NCBI GenBank assembly: GCA_025964695.1
Contig: JAOPYK010000051.1
Span: forward strand, 27,416 to 91,415
DNA from: Streptosporangiaceae bacterium
Lineage (GTDB): Bacteria; Actinomycetota; Actinomycetes; Streptosporangiales; Streptosporangiaceae
Length of the DNA stretch: 64,000 nt
Direction of reading: 5' to 3'
Below, piece after piece: positions 43,952-51,482 of this stretch (position 1 is its first letter; each line of letters opens with the position of its first letter). The notes beneath the pieces are model-generated. The model was not told the origin of the DNA, did not search any database, and saw only the letters and a program-made list of their open reading frames with translations. A program made the translations under genes and the position numbers.

Positions 43952-44788
43952 ATGAAGGTCTACATCAGCGCGGACATGGAGGGCATCACCGGGCTCGTGG
44001 ACGCGGAGGACGTCCAGCCGCACGGCCGGGACTACGAGCACGGCCGGGTGATGATGACCGAGGACGTCAATGCCGCGGTCCGTGGGGCCCTGACCGCGGG
44101 CGCCATCGCCGTGGTGGTCAACGACGCGCACAAGCCGATGCGCAACCTGTTACCGGACCGGTTGCACCCGGTGGCCCGGCTGGTCCGGGGAGGACCCAAG
44201 CCGATGGGCATGCTGGAAGGACTGGACGGCAGCTTCGACGCCGCCGTGTGCATCGGCTTTCACGCCCGGGCCGGCACTTTCGGGGTGCTGAGTCACAGCT
44301 TCATGGGGCACGAGATCGAGGACATCTGGCTGGACGGGCGGCGAGTGGGCGAGATCGGCCTGCTGCACGCCACCGCCGCCGCGATGGGCGTCCCGGTCGT
44401 GATGCTCTCGGGCGACGACGCGGCCTGCGCGGAGATGATCGACTGGGACGCCGAGGTGGCCACCGTCGCGGTCAAGCGCACCCGGGATCGGTTCGCCGCC
44501 GAACTCGATCCGGTGGTGGAGGCGCGTGAGCGGATCGAGGCGGCCGTGGGGGCGGCGGTCCGTGCCAGGCCGGGCGGGCGGTGCGTCCCATCGGCGGCGG
44601 AGGCTACCACCCTGGCGGTGCGCTGGCAGTCCACCTCGGTGGCCTCCCACCTACTGGGCATTCCCGGGGTGACCCTCCGGGACGGCCGGACCGTCGAGGT
44701 CACCGGCCCGATGACGGACGTCTTCCGCCTTTTCGGTGTCTTCATGCGGGTCGCCACAGCACTGACCGGGCAGCCGCCGTACTGCTGA
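43952..44788 (+). CDS. M55-family D-aminopeptidase (DppA-like)
   Basis: 278 aa. Zinc ligands of the DppA family are seen: Asp8 and Glu10 in SADMEGITG, His in VNDAHKPMRN, His in IGFHARAG and Glu in GEIGLLHATAA. The enzyme releases N-terminal D-amino acids from short peptides, such as wall-derived D-Ala peptides. The ATG at 43952 begins the conserved motif. It is 138 bp upstream of gamma-glutamyltransferase, and both would process wall or glutathione-like peptides. Confidence 0.9.
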   Translation: MKVYISADMEGITGLVDAEDVQPHGRDYEHGRVMMTEDVNAAVRGALTAGAIAVVVNDAHKPMRNLLPDRLHPVARLVRGGPKPMGMLEGLDGSFDAAVCIGFHARAGTFGVLSHSFMGHEIEDIWLDGRRVGEIGLLHATAAAMGVPVVMLSGDDAACAEMIDWDAEVATVAVKRTRDRFAAELDPVVEARERIEAAVGAAVRARPGGRCVPSAAEATTLAVRWQSTSVASHLLGIPGVTLRDGRTVEVTGPMTDVFRLFGVFMRVATALTGQPPYC

Positions 44789-44926
44789 CAAGGGCGGCGA
44801 GCTACCTCCGTCATCGCCCGCTGCCCGCGATCACACGCGTTCGGTGGCCGGGGTCGGCCGCCTGAATGGTGCCGATGGGACCTCGGTGACAATGTTGGGA
44901 GCATCGATCACCGTTGGGGAGGTCTT

Positions 44927-46744
44927 GTGCCGCACCGCCGTACATTCCGTACCGCTCTCGGGCTCATCCTGATCACCGCGGCATCGCTGGTCGTGCCCGG
45001 CCAGGCGACCGCTTCGCCCATACGAGCACCGGAGCCGGCCAAGCAGGCCGTGGCGACCGGGTACGGGGGCGCGGTCTCGACCGTGGACCTCGATGCCAGC
45101 CGCACCGCGCTGAGCGTGCTGAAGCGGGGCGGCAACGCCGTCGACGCGGCGGTCGCGGCGGCCGCCACGCTCGGGGTGACCGAGCCGTACGTCGCGGCGA
45201 TCGGCGGGGGCGGTTTCTTCGTCTACTACGACCCCAGGACCCACCACGTCCACACGATCGACGGGCGGGAGACCGCACCGCAGGCGATGAAGGAGAACGC
45301 CTTCATCGATCCGGCCACAGGACAGCCGCTGCCGTTCCCGGACGCGGTGACCAGCGGCCTGTCGGTGGGCGTGCCGGGCACGCTCGCCCAGTGGGACCAG
45401 GCACTACGCCGATTCGGCACCCAGAGACTGAGCGCCCTGCTCCAGCCCGCAATCAAGATCGCCGACCAGGGCTTCACCGTGGACAAGGAGTTCTACGACC
45501 AGACCGCGGTGAACGCCGACCGGTTCGCGGACATCACCTCCACCAAGCAGTTGTTCCTGCCTGGCGGACAGATCCCCGCCATCGGATCGACGTTCCGTAA
45601 TCCCGATCTGGCCGCGACGTACCGCACGATCGCCAAGCGCGGCATCGGCTGGTTCTACCAGGGTGACCTGGGCAGGCAGATCGTGAACACTGTCAAGCAT
45701 CCGCCGGTCGACCCGGCCGCCAAGCGGATCGTCCGGCCGGGCCTGATGGAGAGCTCCGACCTCGCCTCCTACACCGCGCCGTCTCGTCCGCCCACCCAGG
45801 TGAGCTACCGGGGACTGAATGTGTACGGCATGGCACCGCCGTCGTCCGGCGGGTCCACGGTCGGCGAGGCGCTCAACATCCTGGAGAACTTCAAGCTCTC
45901 CAAGAACGACCCGGTGCAGGCCCTGCACGACTACCTGGAGGCGTCGAAGCTGGCCTACGCCGATCGCGCCGCCTACGTCGGCGACCCCGCATATGTGAAG
46001 GTGCCGCTGACGCAACTGCTGTCCAAGCCGTACGGGACCGAACGGTCCTGCCTGATCAGCCCGAACACCGCTCTGACCGCGCCGGTGGCCGCCGGTTCGC
46101 CTGATGGTTCGTACCAGACCTGCGCCCACCCCTCTGGCTCGGCGCGGAGTCTCGGCTACGAGGGGCCACAGACCACGAACCTCGTCGTATCCGACAAATG
46201 GGGCGGCGTGGTGGCCTACACGCTCACCATCGAGCAGTTCGGCGGCAGCGGGCTCACCGTGCCGGGGCGGGGTTTCCTGCTCAACAACGAGCTCACCGAC
46301 TTCAACTTCACCCCGTCGGCGACCGACCCGAACCTACCGGCCCCGGGCAAGCGACCGCGTAGCAGCATGGCGCCGACGATCCTGCTCAAGGACGGCAAGC
46401 CCCTCCTGGCCGTAGGCTCCCCCGGTGGATCCACGATCATCACGACCGTGCTGCAGATCCTGCTGAACCGCCTGGACCTGGACATGACCCTGCCCGCCGC
46501 GATCGCCGCTCCACGCGCCACTCAGCGCAACACCGCCGGCACCCTCGCGGAACAGGCGTTCATCGATCAGTACGGCGCTGCGTTGACGGCCAAGGGGCAG
46601 ATCATCCAGCTCTACAACGCGTCGCCTCCCTTCATCGGCGCCGCGACCGGGCTGGAGTTCCTGCGGTCCGGTCTGGTGCAGGCGGTCGCCGAGCCGGTGC
46701 GCCGCAACGGCGGCAGCGCGCTCGTCGTGCGGCCCGCGCGGTAG
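44927..46744 (+). CDS. ggt: Gamma-glutamyltransferase (secreted Ntn hydrolase)
   Basis: 605 aa precursor with an N-terminal Sec signal (FRTALGLILITAASLVVPG). The self-cleavage site and nucleophile are Thr416 in GPQTTNLVVSD; the light chain keeps the oxyanion GSPGGSTI. The usual His after TT in TTH is Asn418 here. Heavy-chain marks are GGNAVDAAVAAAATLGV and GGGGFFVYYD. It cleaves gamma-glutamyl bonds outside the cell. The GTG start follows GGGAGG. It is followed by a strong terminator. Confidence 0.92.
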   Translation: MPHRRTFRTALGLILITAASLVVPGQATASPIRAPEPAKQAVATGYGGAVSTVDLDASRTALSVLKRGGNAVDAAVAAAATLGVTEPYVAAIGGGGFFVYYDPRTHHVHTIDGRETAPQAMKENAFIDPATGQPLPFPDAVTSGLSVGVPGTLAQWDQALRRFGTQRLSALLQPAIKIADQGFTVDKEFYDQTAVNADRFADITSTKQLFLPGGQIPAIGSTFRNPDLAATYRTIAKRGIGWFYQGDLGRQIVNTVKHPPVDPAAKRIVRPGLMESSDLASYTAPSRPPTQVSYRGLNVYGMAPPSSGGSTVGEALNILENFKLSKNDPVQALHDYLEASKLAYADRAAYVGDPAYVKVPLTQLLSKPYGTERSCLISPNTALTAPVAAGSPDGSYQTCAHPSGSARSLGYEGPQTTNLVVSDKWGGVVAYTLTIEQFGGSGLTVPGRGFLLNNELTDFNFTPSATDPNLPAPGKRPRSSMAPTILLKDGKPLLAVGSPGGSTIITTVLQILLNRLDLDMTLPAAIAAPRATQRNTAGTLAEQAFIDQYGAALTAKGQIIQLYNASPPFIGAATGLEFLRSGLVQAVAEPVRRNGGSALVVRPAR

Positions 46745-46770
46745 GCGCCGGCCCCTCCACCACATGAGGG

Positions 46771-46824
46771 TGCCCCGTCTCCCACATCGAGGTATCGCAG
46801 TCACCCGATGCGGGAGACGGGGCA
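46771..46824. terminator. Terminator between ggt and the convergent secreted-protein gene
   Basis: TGCCCCGTCTCCC pairs with GGGAGACGGGGCA across a 28-base loop, itself partly paired (ATCG/CGAT), followed by TGTTTT on the plus strand. It serves both genes. Confidence 0.8.
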
Positions 46825-46854
46825 TGTTTTCAGGGCTGCGATCAGTGCGGACGA

Positions 46855-47160
46855 CTAATCGTCGTCATCGTCCCAATCCCCGTTGTCGTTGAAGTTGCTG
46901 CTCCAGCTGCTCCAGCTGCTCCAGCTGCTCCCGCAGCCGCCCCAGCTGCACCCTCCGCAGCTGTGCCAGCAGCGATGGTGGTGGTGGTGATGGTGCCAGC
47001 AGCGGTGGTGACAGCCACCGCATCCGCAGGTGGCGATCGCGCTCTGCGGCACGGACGCGGCTTGTGCGTTGACCTGGGTGGCCGCGTTCACCCCGAAAAC
47101 GGTTCCAGCCACGAGAGCCAGGCTGGAGATGGTCGGCGCCAGGCGCCTTGGAATCTGCAT
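46855..47160 (-). CDS. Small secreted His/Trp/Ser-rich Cys protein (family A)
   Basis: 101 aa from the ATG 47160. A Sec signal (MQIPRRLAPTISSLALVAG, about 1-35 to AQA) precedes a mature part rich in Cys and His: ATCGCGGCHHRC, seven His in a row, RCWHSCGGCSWGGC, then SSWSSWSSWSS and an acidic DWDDDDD tail. This composition suits binding of Zn, Cu or Ni outside the cell. Ribosome site AGGAGGTAG lies in a block shared with the paralogs at 50821 and 49567. No family recognised. Confidence 0.75.
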   Translation of the reverse strand: MQIPRRLAPTISSLALVAGTVFGVNAATQVNAQAASVPQSAIATCGCGGCHHRCWHHHHHHHRCWHSCGGCSWGGCGSSWSSWSSWSSNFNDNGDWDDDDD

Positions 47161-47411
47161 TGTTCTACCTCCTCGTAGAACAGGCCCATGAAGGCTAATT
47201 CGGTCCTGCACCATCCATTGACCGTGGCGTTCCTTTCACATCACCAACAGACAAATGGTGACGCAGGTGTTGCCATTCGCGATTCCATGTCACATATTCC
47301 ACCTACGCTCCTCCCCGGGCCCAAGCCGGTGAAACCGTGGAATGTGCTGATTTGCTCGTTCTTGGCAATGCATGGGATGGGCTAATGCGAAATTCCGAGG
47401 AGGAACAGGCG

Positions 47412-47522
47412 ATGAGGGGGGATAAACGAGAGCCCGGCGGGGAACAGCCGGTGGGCCCGCCATTCACGGCTAGCCGGGATTTGTCGGTAATTGTGGGGAA
47501 AGTCGGATATGGGGTGCCGTGA
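47412..47522 (+). CDS. Possible 36-aa small protein
   Basis: An ATG eight bases after GAGGAGG begins MRGDKREPGGEQPVGPP and ends VGKVGYGVP. The ribosome site is good, but there is no homology and the codon pattern is not decisive. From 47161 to 47411 no gene is seen. Confidence 0.3.
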   Translation: MRGDKREPGGEQPVGPPFTASRDLSVIVGKVGYGVP

Positions 47523-47539
47523 CCGGCCGGAGCCGAAGA

Positions 47540-47570
47540 GGTGCGGGTGCCGGACCCCGGCACCCGCACC
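47540..47570 (-). terminator. Hairpin terminator after secreted protein D
   Basis: GGTGCGGGTGCCGG pairs perfectly with CCGGCACCCGCACC around a 3-base loop, 50 bp past the stop of the minus-strand gene at 47621. Confidence 0.75.
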
Positions 47571-47620
47571 CTGTTCCCCGTCCCTACGGGGCGAGGTTCC
47601 CTGCGTCGTTTCCTGCGTCC

Positions 47621-48046
47621 CTACCGGGCGAGAGAGGAACCGGCCGTCGAGGCGTTGCCCAGGCCGCTGGTGAGCGTGCCGGAACTCGCCAGGCCGGTCC
47701 CCAGGTGGTGGTTGGTGACCGCCGCGTTACCGCAGGCCGCGTTCGCCACGTTTGTGGAGAGCGCTGAGCTGCCGCAGAGGGTGCCCGACGACTGCAGTCC
47801 CTTCTTGCCCAGCGAGAGGCCGCTGGAGGCCGCCGTGCCGACGCCGCCGCCGTCGCCGCTCATCGAATTCCATCCGGATCGGCCGGCGGAGCTGCCGTTC
47901 AGAGCCGCGCCCATCGTGGTGTCGGGCCCGACTGCCAGGTGGGAGTCCCCGCCGACGGTGTCGGCGTTGGCGATACCCGCGCCGACCGCGGCGAATCCGG
48001 CGGCGACGAGGGCGATACGTGCACCGTTCTTCATCCAGTTACGCAT
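47621..48046 (-). CDS. Secreted Gly/Ser/Ala-rich protein (D)
   Basis: 141 aa from the ATG 48046, which follows GGGAGAAG. Sec signal MRNWMKNGARIALVAAGFAA to about residue 29. The mature part is Gly/Ser/Asn-rich with two Cys (GTLCGSSAL, NAACGN) and no charged clusters: TMGAALNGSSAGRSG, GGGVGTAASSGLSLG. Extension upstream to 48649 is antisense to the LLM remnant and rejected. It sits in the same cluster as the His-rich proteins but does not share their leader. Possibly a spore- or aerial-surface protein, inferred from composition only. Confidence 0.72.
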   Translation of the reverse strand: MRNWMKNGARIALVAAGFAAVGAGIANADTVGGDSHLAVGPDTTMGAALNGSSAGRSGWNSMSGDGGGVGTAASSGLSLGKKGLQSSGTLCGSSALSTNVANAACGNAAVTNHHLGTGLASSGTLTSGLGNASTAGSSLAR

Positions 48047-48389
48047 TTCTTCTCCCGTTTTCTTCGATGTTGCGGATTGGTCGATATCGCCGACCGGGCA
48101 GGCAGTTCGGCAGCCATAAAGGCTAGGGGTCATGCCCAGGTCATGGTTGCGGCCCCAGAGCGGCGATGACTGCCCTTTTACCGAGCTTTTTCGAGAAAGC
48201 GAGGGCGATCTATATCGGGCATGCCAAGTGTTTGTCCGGGCGCCCGGGCGGAGCTGAAATGTCGAAATGACGCTCCCACTGCTTATCACAATGGCCTGGC
48301 GCCCTCCGATTTCCGCCGGGCGTGTCGGTAAAGATCTGCGTGAGCCGTGATCGGAGCGCTTGGTTGACTCTGGCGCCGGCACGAGGGTC

Positions 48390-48867
48390 TGCGGCTCAGG
48401 CGCCGAGAAGACGCACGCCGAGGCGCTCTGGGGGCGTTGTGCGCCAGGAATCGCTCCAACTCCGCCAGCGGCAGGCCTGCGGGCGGCACCACGATGAGCC
48501 GGTCCACGCCGAGGTCGGCGTAGCCGCGGACGGTCTCCGGGTCCAGTCTGCGCGCGGGGCTGACCGAGATGTGCAGGCGCCGGTCGGTTCCGTGCCCGGC
48601 ACTCCGCAGCGACTCTAGCTGGGCGGCGGTGGCCCGCAGGCATGAGCATCCAGCCGTACCATCCGTCGGCCAGCCGCCTCGCCCGGCCATGGGCGGCCGG
48701 GCTGTGGCCGCCGACGGCTCGACCCGCGGGCTCGACAGCACGACGTGGTCGGCCGCCCAGAGGGACTCATAGCCCAGCTCCTCGGCCAGCGAGGCGATCC
48801 GGGCCGCGCCGTGCCTGTCCGCGCCGACGTACCCGTTGGGGGTGTGCAGTCCGATCGTCAGGTTCAT
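48390..48867 (-). pseudogene. LLM-class F420-dependent oxidoreductase, internally deleted
   Basis: The N-terminus (MNLTIGLHTPNGYVG, ARIASLAEELGYESLWAADH) and a C-terminal piece (ETVRGYADLGVDRLIVVPP) of a luciferase-like monooxygenase are preserved, but the middle is replaced by about 35 unrelated residues (GRGGWPTDGTAGCSC). Complete members are about 280 aa. The frame then runs on to 48286 without the normal end. Probably not functional. Confidence 0.7.
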
Positions 48868-49006
48868 GACGATTGACCCTACGAGCGGATTCGCGCCGCT
48901 ACCAACGCAGGATCCGCATGGTCGCCATCGCCGTCACGCATGGCTCCACAAAACGGGCGAAACCGTCTTTGGCCGACCCCCCACCGAGCGCTATCAAGTA
49001 TCCGCG

Positions 49007-49567
49007 TCAGCGGTGCACCGGCTCCCGGTTCCCTAGCTCCTTGTGCACCGGCTCCTTGTGCACCGGCTCCCGGTTCACTGGCTCCTTGTGCACCGGCTCC
49101 CGGCTCCCTAGCTCCTTGTGCACCGGCTCCTTGCGCACCGGCTCCTTGCGCACCGGCTCCCGGCTCCCTAGCTCCTGGCGCACCGGCTCCTTGCGCACCG
49201 GCTCCCGGTTCACTGGCTCCCGGTTCCCGTCCTTCTCGCAGTTCGGTCCAGCATTGCCGCCGTCAAAGTCACGATTCCAGTCGCCGCCCCCGCCGCCGCC
49301 CCAGCTGTGATTCCAGTGATCTTTTCCGTCGTTGCCCCAGTTGCGCCCGGAGTCGCTGTTCCACTCCCAGTTCTGGTCCTTGTCGCGACCGTCCTGACAA
49401 TCTGTGTGGTGCGCATGGGACCCGTGCTCGTGCTTGGTGGCCGTCGACCGATGTCCGACGGTCGCGTTCGCCGGGGCGGCCTGGCCGACCACGCCCACCG
49501 CTAAGACACCGCCGGCCGTCAGGCCCAGGCTGGACACGGTCAGCGCCAGCCACATTGGGGTTCGCAT
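49007..49567 (-). CDS. Secreted protein with His/Asn/Trp-rich region and pentapeptide repeat (family C)
   Basis: 186 aa. Sec signal MRTPMWLALTVSSLGLTAGG to about ANA (residue 35). Then HRSTATKHEHGSHAHHTDC, an Asn/Trp/Gly segment (EWNSDSGRNWGNDG, WNHSWGGGGGGDWN), and from about residue 115 fourteen units of five residues: EPV(N/R/H)(R/K) alternating with an occasional ELG(S/N)R. The charged, Pro-containing repeats predict an extended linker. The start shares its ribosome-site block with the genes at 47160 and 50821. No family recognised. Confidence 0.72.
   Translation of the reverse strand: MRTPMWLALTVSSLGLTAGGVLAVGVVGQAAPANATVGHRSTATKHEHGSHAHHTDCQDGRDKDQNWEWNSDSGRNWGNDGKDHWNHSWGGGGGGDWNRDFDGGNAGPNCEKDGNREPVNREPVRKEPVRQELGSREPVRKEPVRKEPVHKELGSREPVHKEPVNREPVHKEPVHKELGNREPVHR
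49012..49222 (-). repeat. 15-bp tandem repeat array coding EPVHK-like units
   Basis: The plus strand repeats CACCGGCTCCTTG(T/C)G and variants CACCGGCTCCCGGTT and CCCTAGCTCCTTGTG about fourteen times, all in frame. A higher-order unit of four to five pentapeptides, closed by ELG, recurs three times. Confidence 0.8.
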
Positions 49568-49851
49568 TGCCCTATCTCCTCGTCGAATCCACTCAAGGCC
49601 GCATTCGACCTTGATGCGGTAATAGGTTCATTCAGTGATGTCCGTATTGTTGCAGATAATAACTAACGTCCATTCGTTATGGCATATCTCACCTCGATGG
49701 AACGGTCCCCAAAGGGCACGCTCACAAAACCGCAGATTGTCACGGTTTACCGGACCTTGCATTTCCCGACATGCTTGAGATACCAAGGGCCCAATGGCGC
49801 TGATGACGATCAGGTCGTCGAAGGCGAGGGCAGGGATCTGTTGGGCGTGGG

Positions 49852-50466
49852 TCAGGGCGGGTCGATGAGGACGCCACGCCCGGCGTAGAAGCGATTCAGT
49901 GCGTCCAGCGCGATCCGAGCGTGCTGCTGGCTGTGCCCGGGCAGGCCGGAGGGGTTGTGAATCAAAAGGTGACCCGGACCGGCTCCGGTCACCAGCACCA
50001 GATGCCCGCCCGCCTTGGGCGGGGTGCGGTCGAGCCAGCGGATCCACGGGTGCACTGAGATCATCGCCAGGCCGCCGTCGTGCACACGCTCACTGATCTC
50101 GGCCACCGGGAGTTCGGCCCGTACGGTGGCCTTGATCCCGAAGCGCTCAGCGATCCAGGCGACGAACGGGGCATAGATCAGCCCGTCCACACGGTCGGGA
50201 TGGCGTACGTATCCTCCCGCGGCAGCGCACTCCTCGGCGAGCGGCACCGCCGCGGGTACGGCCATGCCGCGGTGCGCGAGGACCATGCGCAGGCAGGCGA
50301 TGCCGCATGTCCGCCAGGACCAGAACTCGTACTCCTGCGGGCTGCTCGCGTCGGATGACGCCCAGCGCGGATCGGCGGACGCCGAGAGTACGCCCTCGAT
50401 GAACTCACCCACGAGCTCGGCGGACTCCCATTGGGAGTAGTAGGGCACCGGGTGACGGGTCTGCAC
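49852..50466 (-). CDS. C39-like (Peptidase_C39_2) cysteine peptidase
   Basis: 204 aa if started at the GTG 50466, where the conserved HPVPYYSQWES begins. The catalytic Cys lies in SWRTCGIACLRMVLA, His in AGGHLVLVTGAG, and Asn in LLIHNPSGL. No signal peptide and no ABC transporter are attached, unlike bacteriocin-processing C39. Papain-like stand-alone C39_2 proteins often handle peptides or toxins. It is flanked by secreted-protein genes on both sides, so it may process one of them, though nothing proves it. No clear ribosome site. Confidence 0.7.
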   Translation of the reverse strand: MQTRHPVPYYSQWESAELVGEFIEGVLSASADPRWASSDASSPQEYEFWSWRTCGIACLRMVLAHRGMAVPAAVPLAEECAAAGGYVRHPDRVDGLIYAPFVAWIAERFGIKATVRAELPVAEISERVHDGGLAMISVHPWIRWLDRTPPKAGGHLVLVTGAGPGHLLIHNPSGLPGHSQQHARIALDALNRFYAGRGVLIDPP

Positions 50467-50820
50467 CCGTGGGAGGCTACCGGGATTTCTCGTTCTCCGA
50501 GCCGATCGCCATGGAACCCTGACGGGTGGAGAACAACGGCAACGCACACGGGCCCGTCGACCGGGAACAACGGCTTTTCCCGTGCCAATGGGAATCTCCG
50601 GTCAAAGCGTCTCAGTGAATTCCCATCCACAGGTAAAGCATCACCCTGCGCGAATTCAGGACGCCGGTTCAGCGGCACTCCACGCAGGCCAAAGACATAC
50701 CATGAGAAATTAGGGAATACCATATCTAGCCCCGACGCGCACCACGCGCGCGTATGTAGTCGTATCTCGCGAAGGAGTGAATCCAGCCTTCTCGGCTTCG
50801 TTCTACAAGGAGGTAGGACC
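50467..50820. other. 354-bp region between C39 peptidase and secreted gene B
   Basis: No gene. The stretch 50580-50760 is AT-richer than the surroundings. Near 50796-50820 it carries TTCTACAAGGAGGTAGGACC, the shared leader. A promoter for gene B must lie here, but no single -35/-10 pair stands out. Confidence 0.4.
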
Positions 50821-51162
50821 ATGCAGATCTCAAGGCGCCTGGCACTGACCTTCACCGGCCTGGGTCTCGCGGCCGGAAGCGTCTTCGTGGCCGGTCCGGT
50901 CACCCAGGCCGACGCCGCCACCACCACCCGCACCATCGCCAGCACGACCGGGGCCATGACGCCCGGCGACTGCTGGCACGGCGGCTGCTGGCACCACCGC
51001 CACCATCATCATCACCACCACCACCGCGGCGGCGGCGGCGGTGGATGGAACGACAACTGGGGTGGCGGCTGGAACAGCGACTGGAACGACTGGGGTGGCG
51101 GCTGGAACGGCGGCGGCGGCAACTGGAACTTCAACAGCAACTGGAACGGCGGCTGGGACTGA
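50821..51162 (+). CDS. Small secreted His/Trp/Gly/Asn-rich protein (family B)
   Basis: 113 aa. Signal MQISRRLALTFTGLGLAAGS to about ADA (residue 30). The mature part has CWHGGCWHHR followed by eight His, then a Trp-Asn-Gly domain (GWNDNWGGGWNSDWNDWGGG, NWNFNSNWNGGWD). Two Cys and the His tract could bind metal; WNxxW periodicity resembles adhesive or amyloid-like repeats. The leader and first eight codons nearly match the gene at 47160. No family recognised. Confidence 0.78.
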   Translation: MQISRRLALTFTGLGLAAGSVFVAGPVTQADAATTTRTIASTTGAMTPGDCWHGGCWHHRHHHHHHHHRGGGGGGWNDNWGGGWNSDWNDWGGGWNGGGGNWNFNSNWNGGWD

Positions 51163-51482
51163 GGCAGTCTCCTCTACCGCCTACCAGGTCATCGATCGGA
51201 CGGCCTGCGGGGATACGCAATGGAGACCGTAGGTTTGCGCACGTCAGAACGGGCTGGGATGCTGTCCGATGGGCCGCTGCTGGGCCGCTGCGTGACCCGC
51301 GTCCGCTACCGGAGGCACAGTGCCCGTGACCATTTGCCCAGTCCGGCGGTCCGCGGGACGGTCCGGGGGACCACTACCGTAATGTGACGATGTGATGAAT
51401 CTTGCGACCGGGCCTGCCTGTGGCTGAGGTTTCCGCCGGTGCGGTACGCTCGCGCCCCGGCGACGTGCAGGAAGCCAGGGAG
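51163..51482 (+). other. 320-bp gap upstream of the LPG-synthase-like gene
   Basis: No gene recognised. A GC-rich stem (GGTCCGCGGGAC-type, near 51348-51372) and the AT-containing block 51376-51402 may form the promoter region. Confidence 0.35.

Noticed and set aside
49012..49222. CRISPR-like array of short repeats
   Set aside because: The units are contiguous 15-bp tandem copies without unique spacers and stay in one reading frame; no cas genes are present.
46855..51162. RiPP precursor and processing system (C39 peptidase next to small peptides)
   Set aside because: The leaders are ordinary Sec signals, no lanthipeptide, radical-SAM or cyclodehydratase gene is present, and the C39-like protein has no ABC transporter part.
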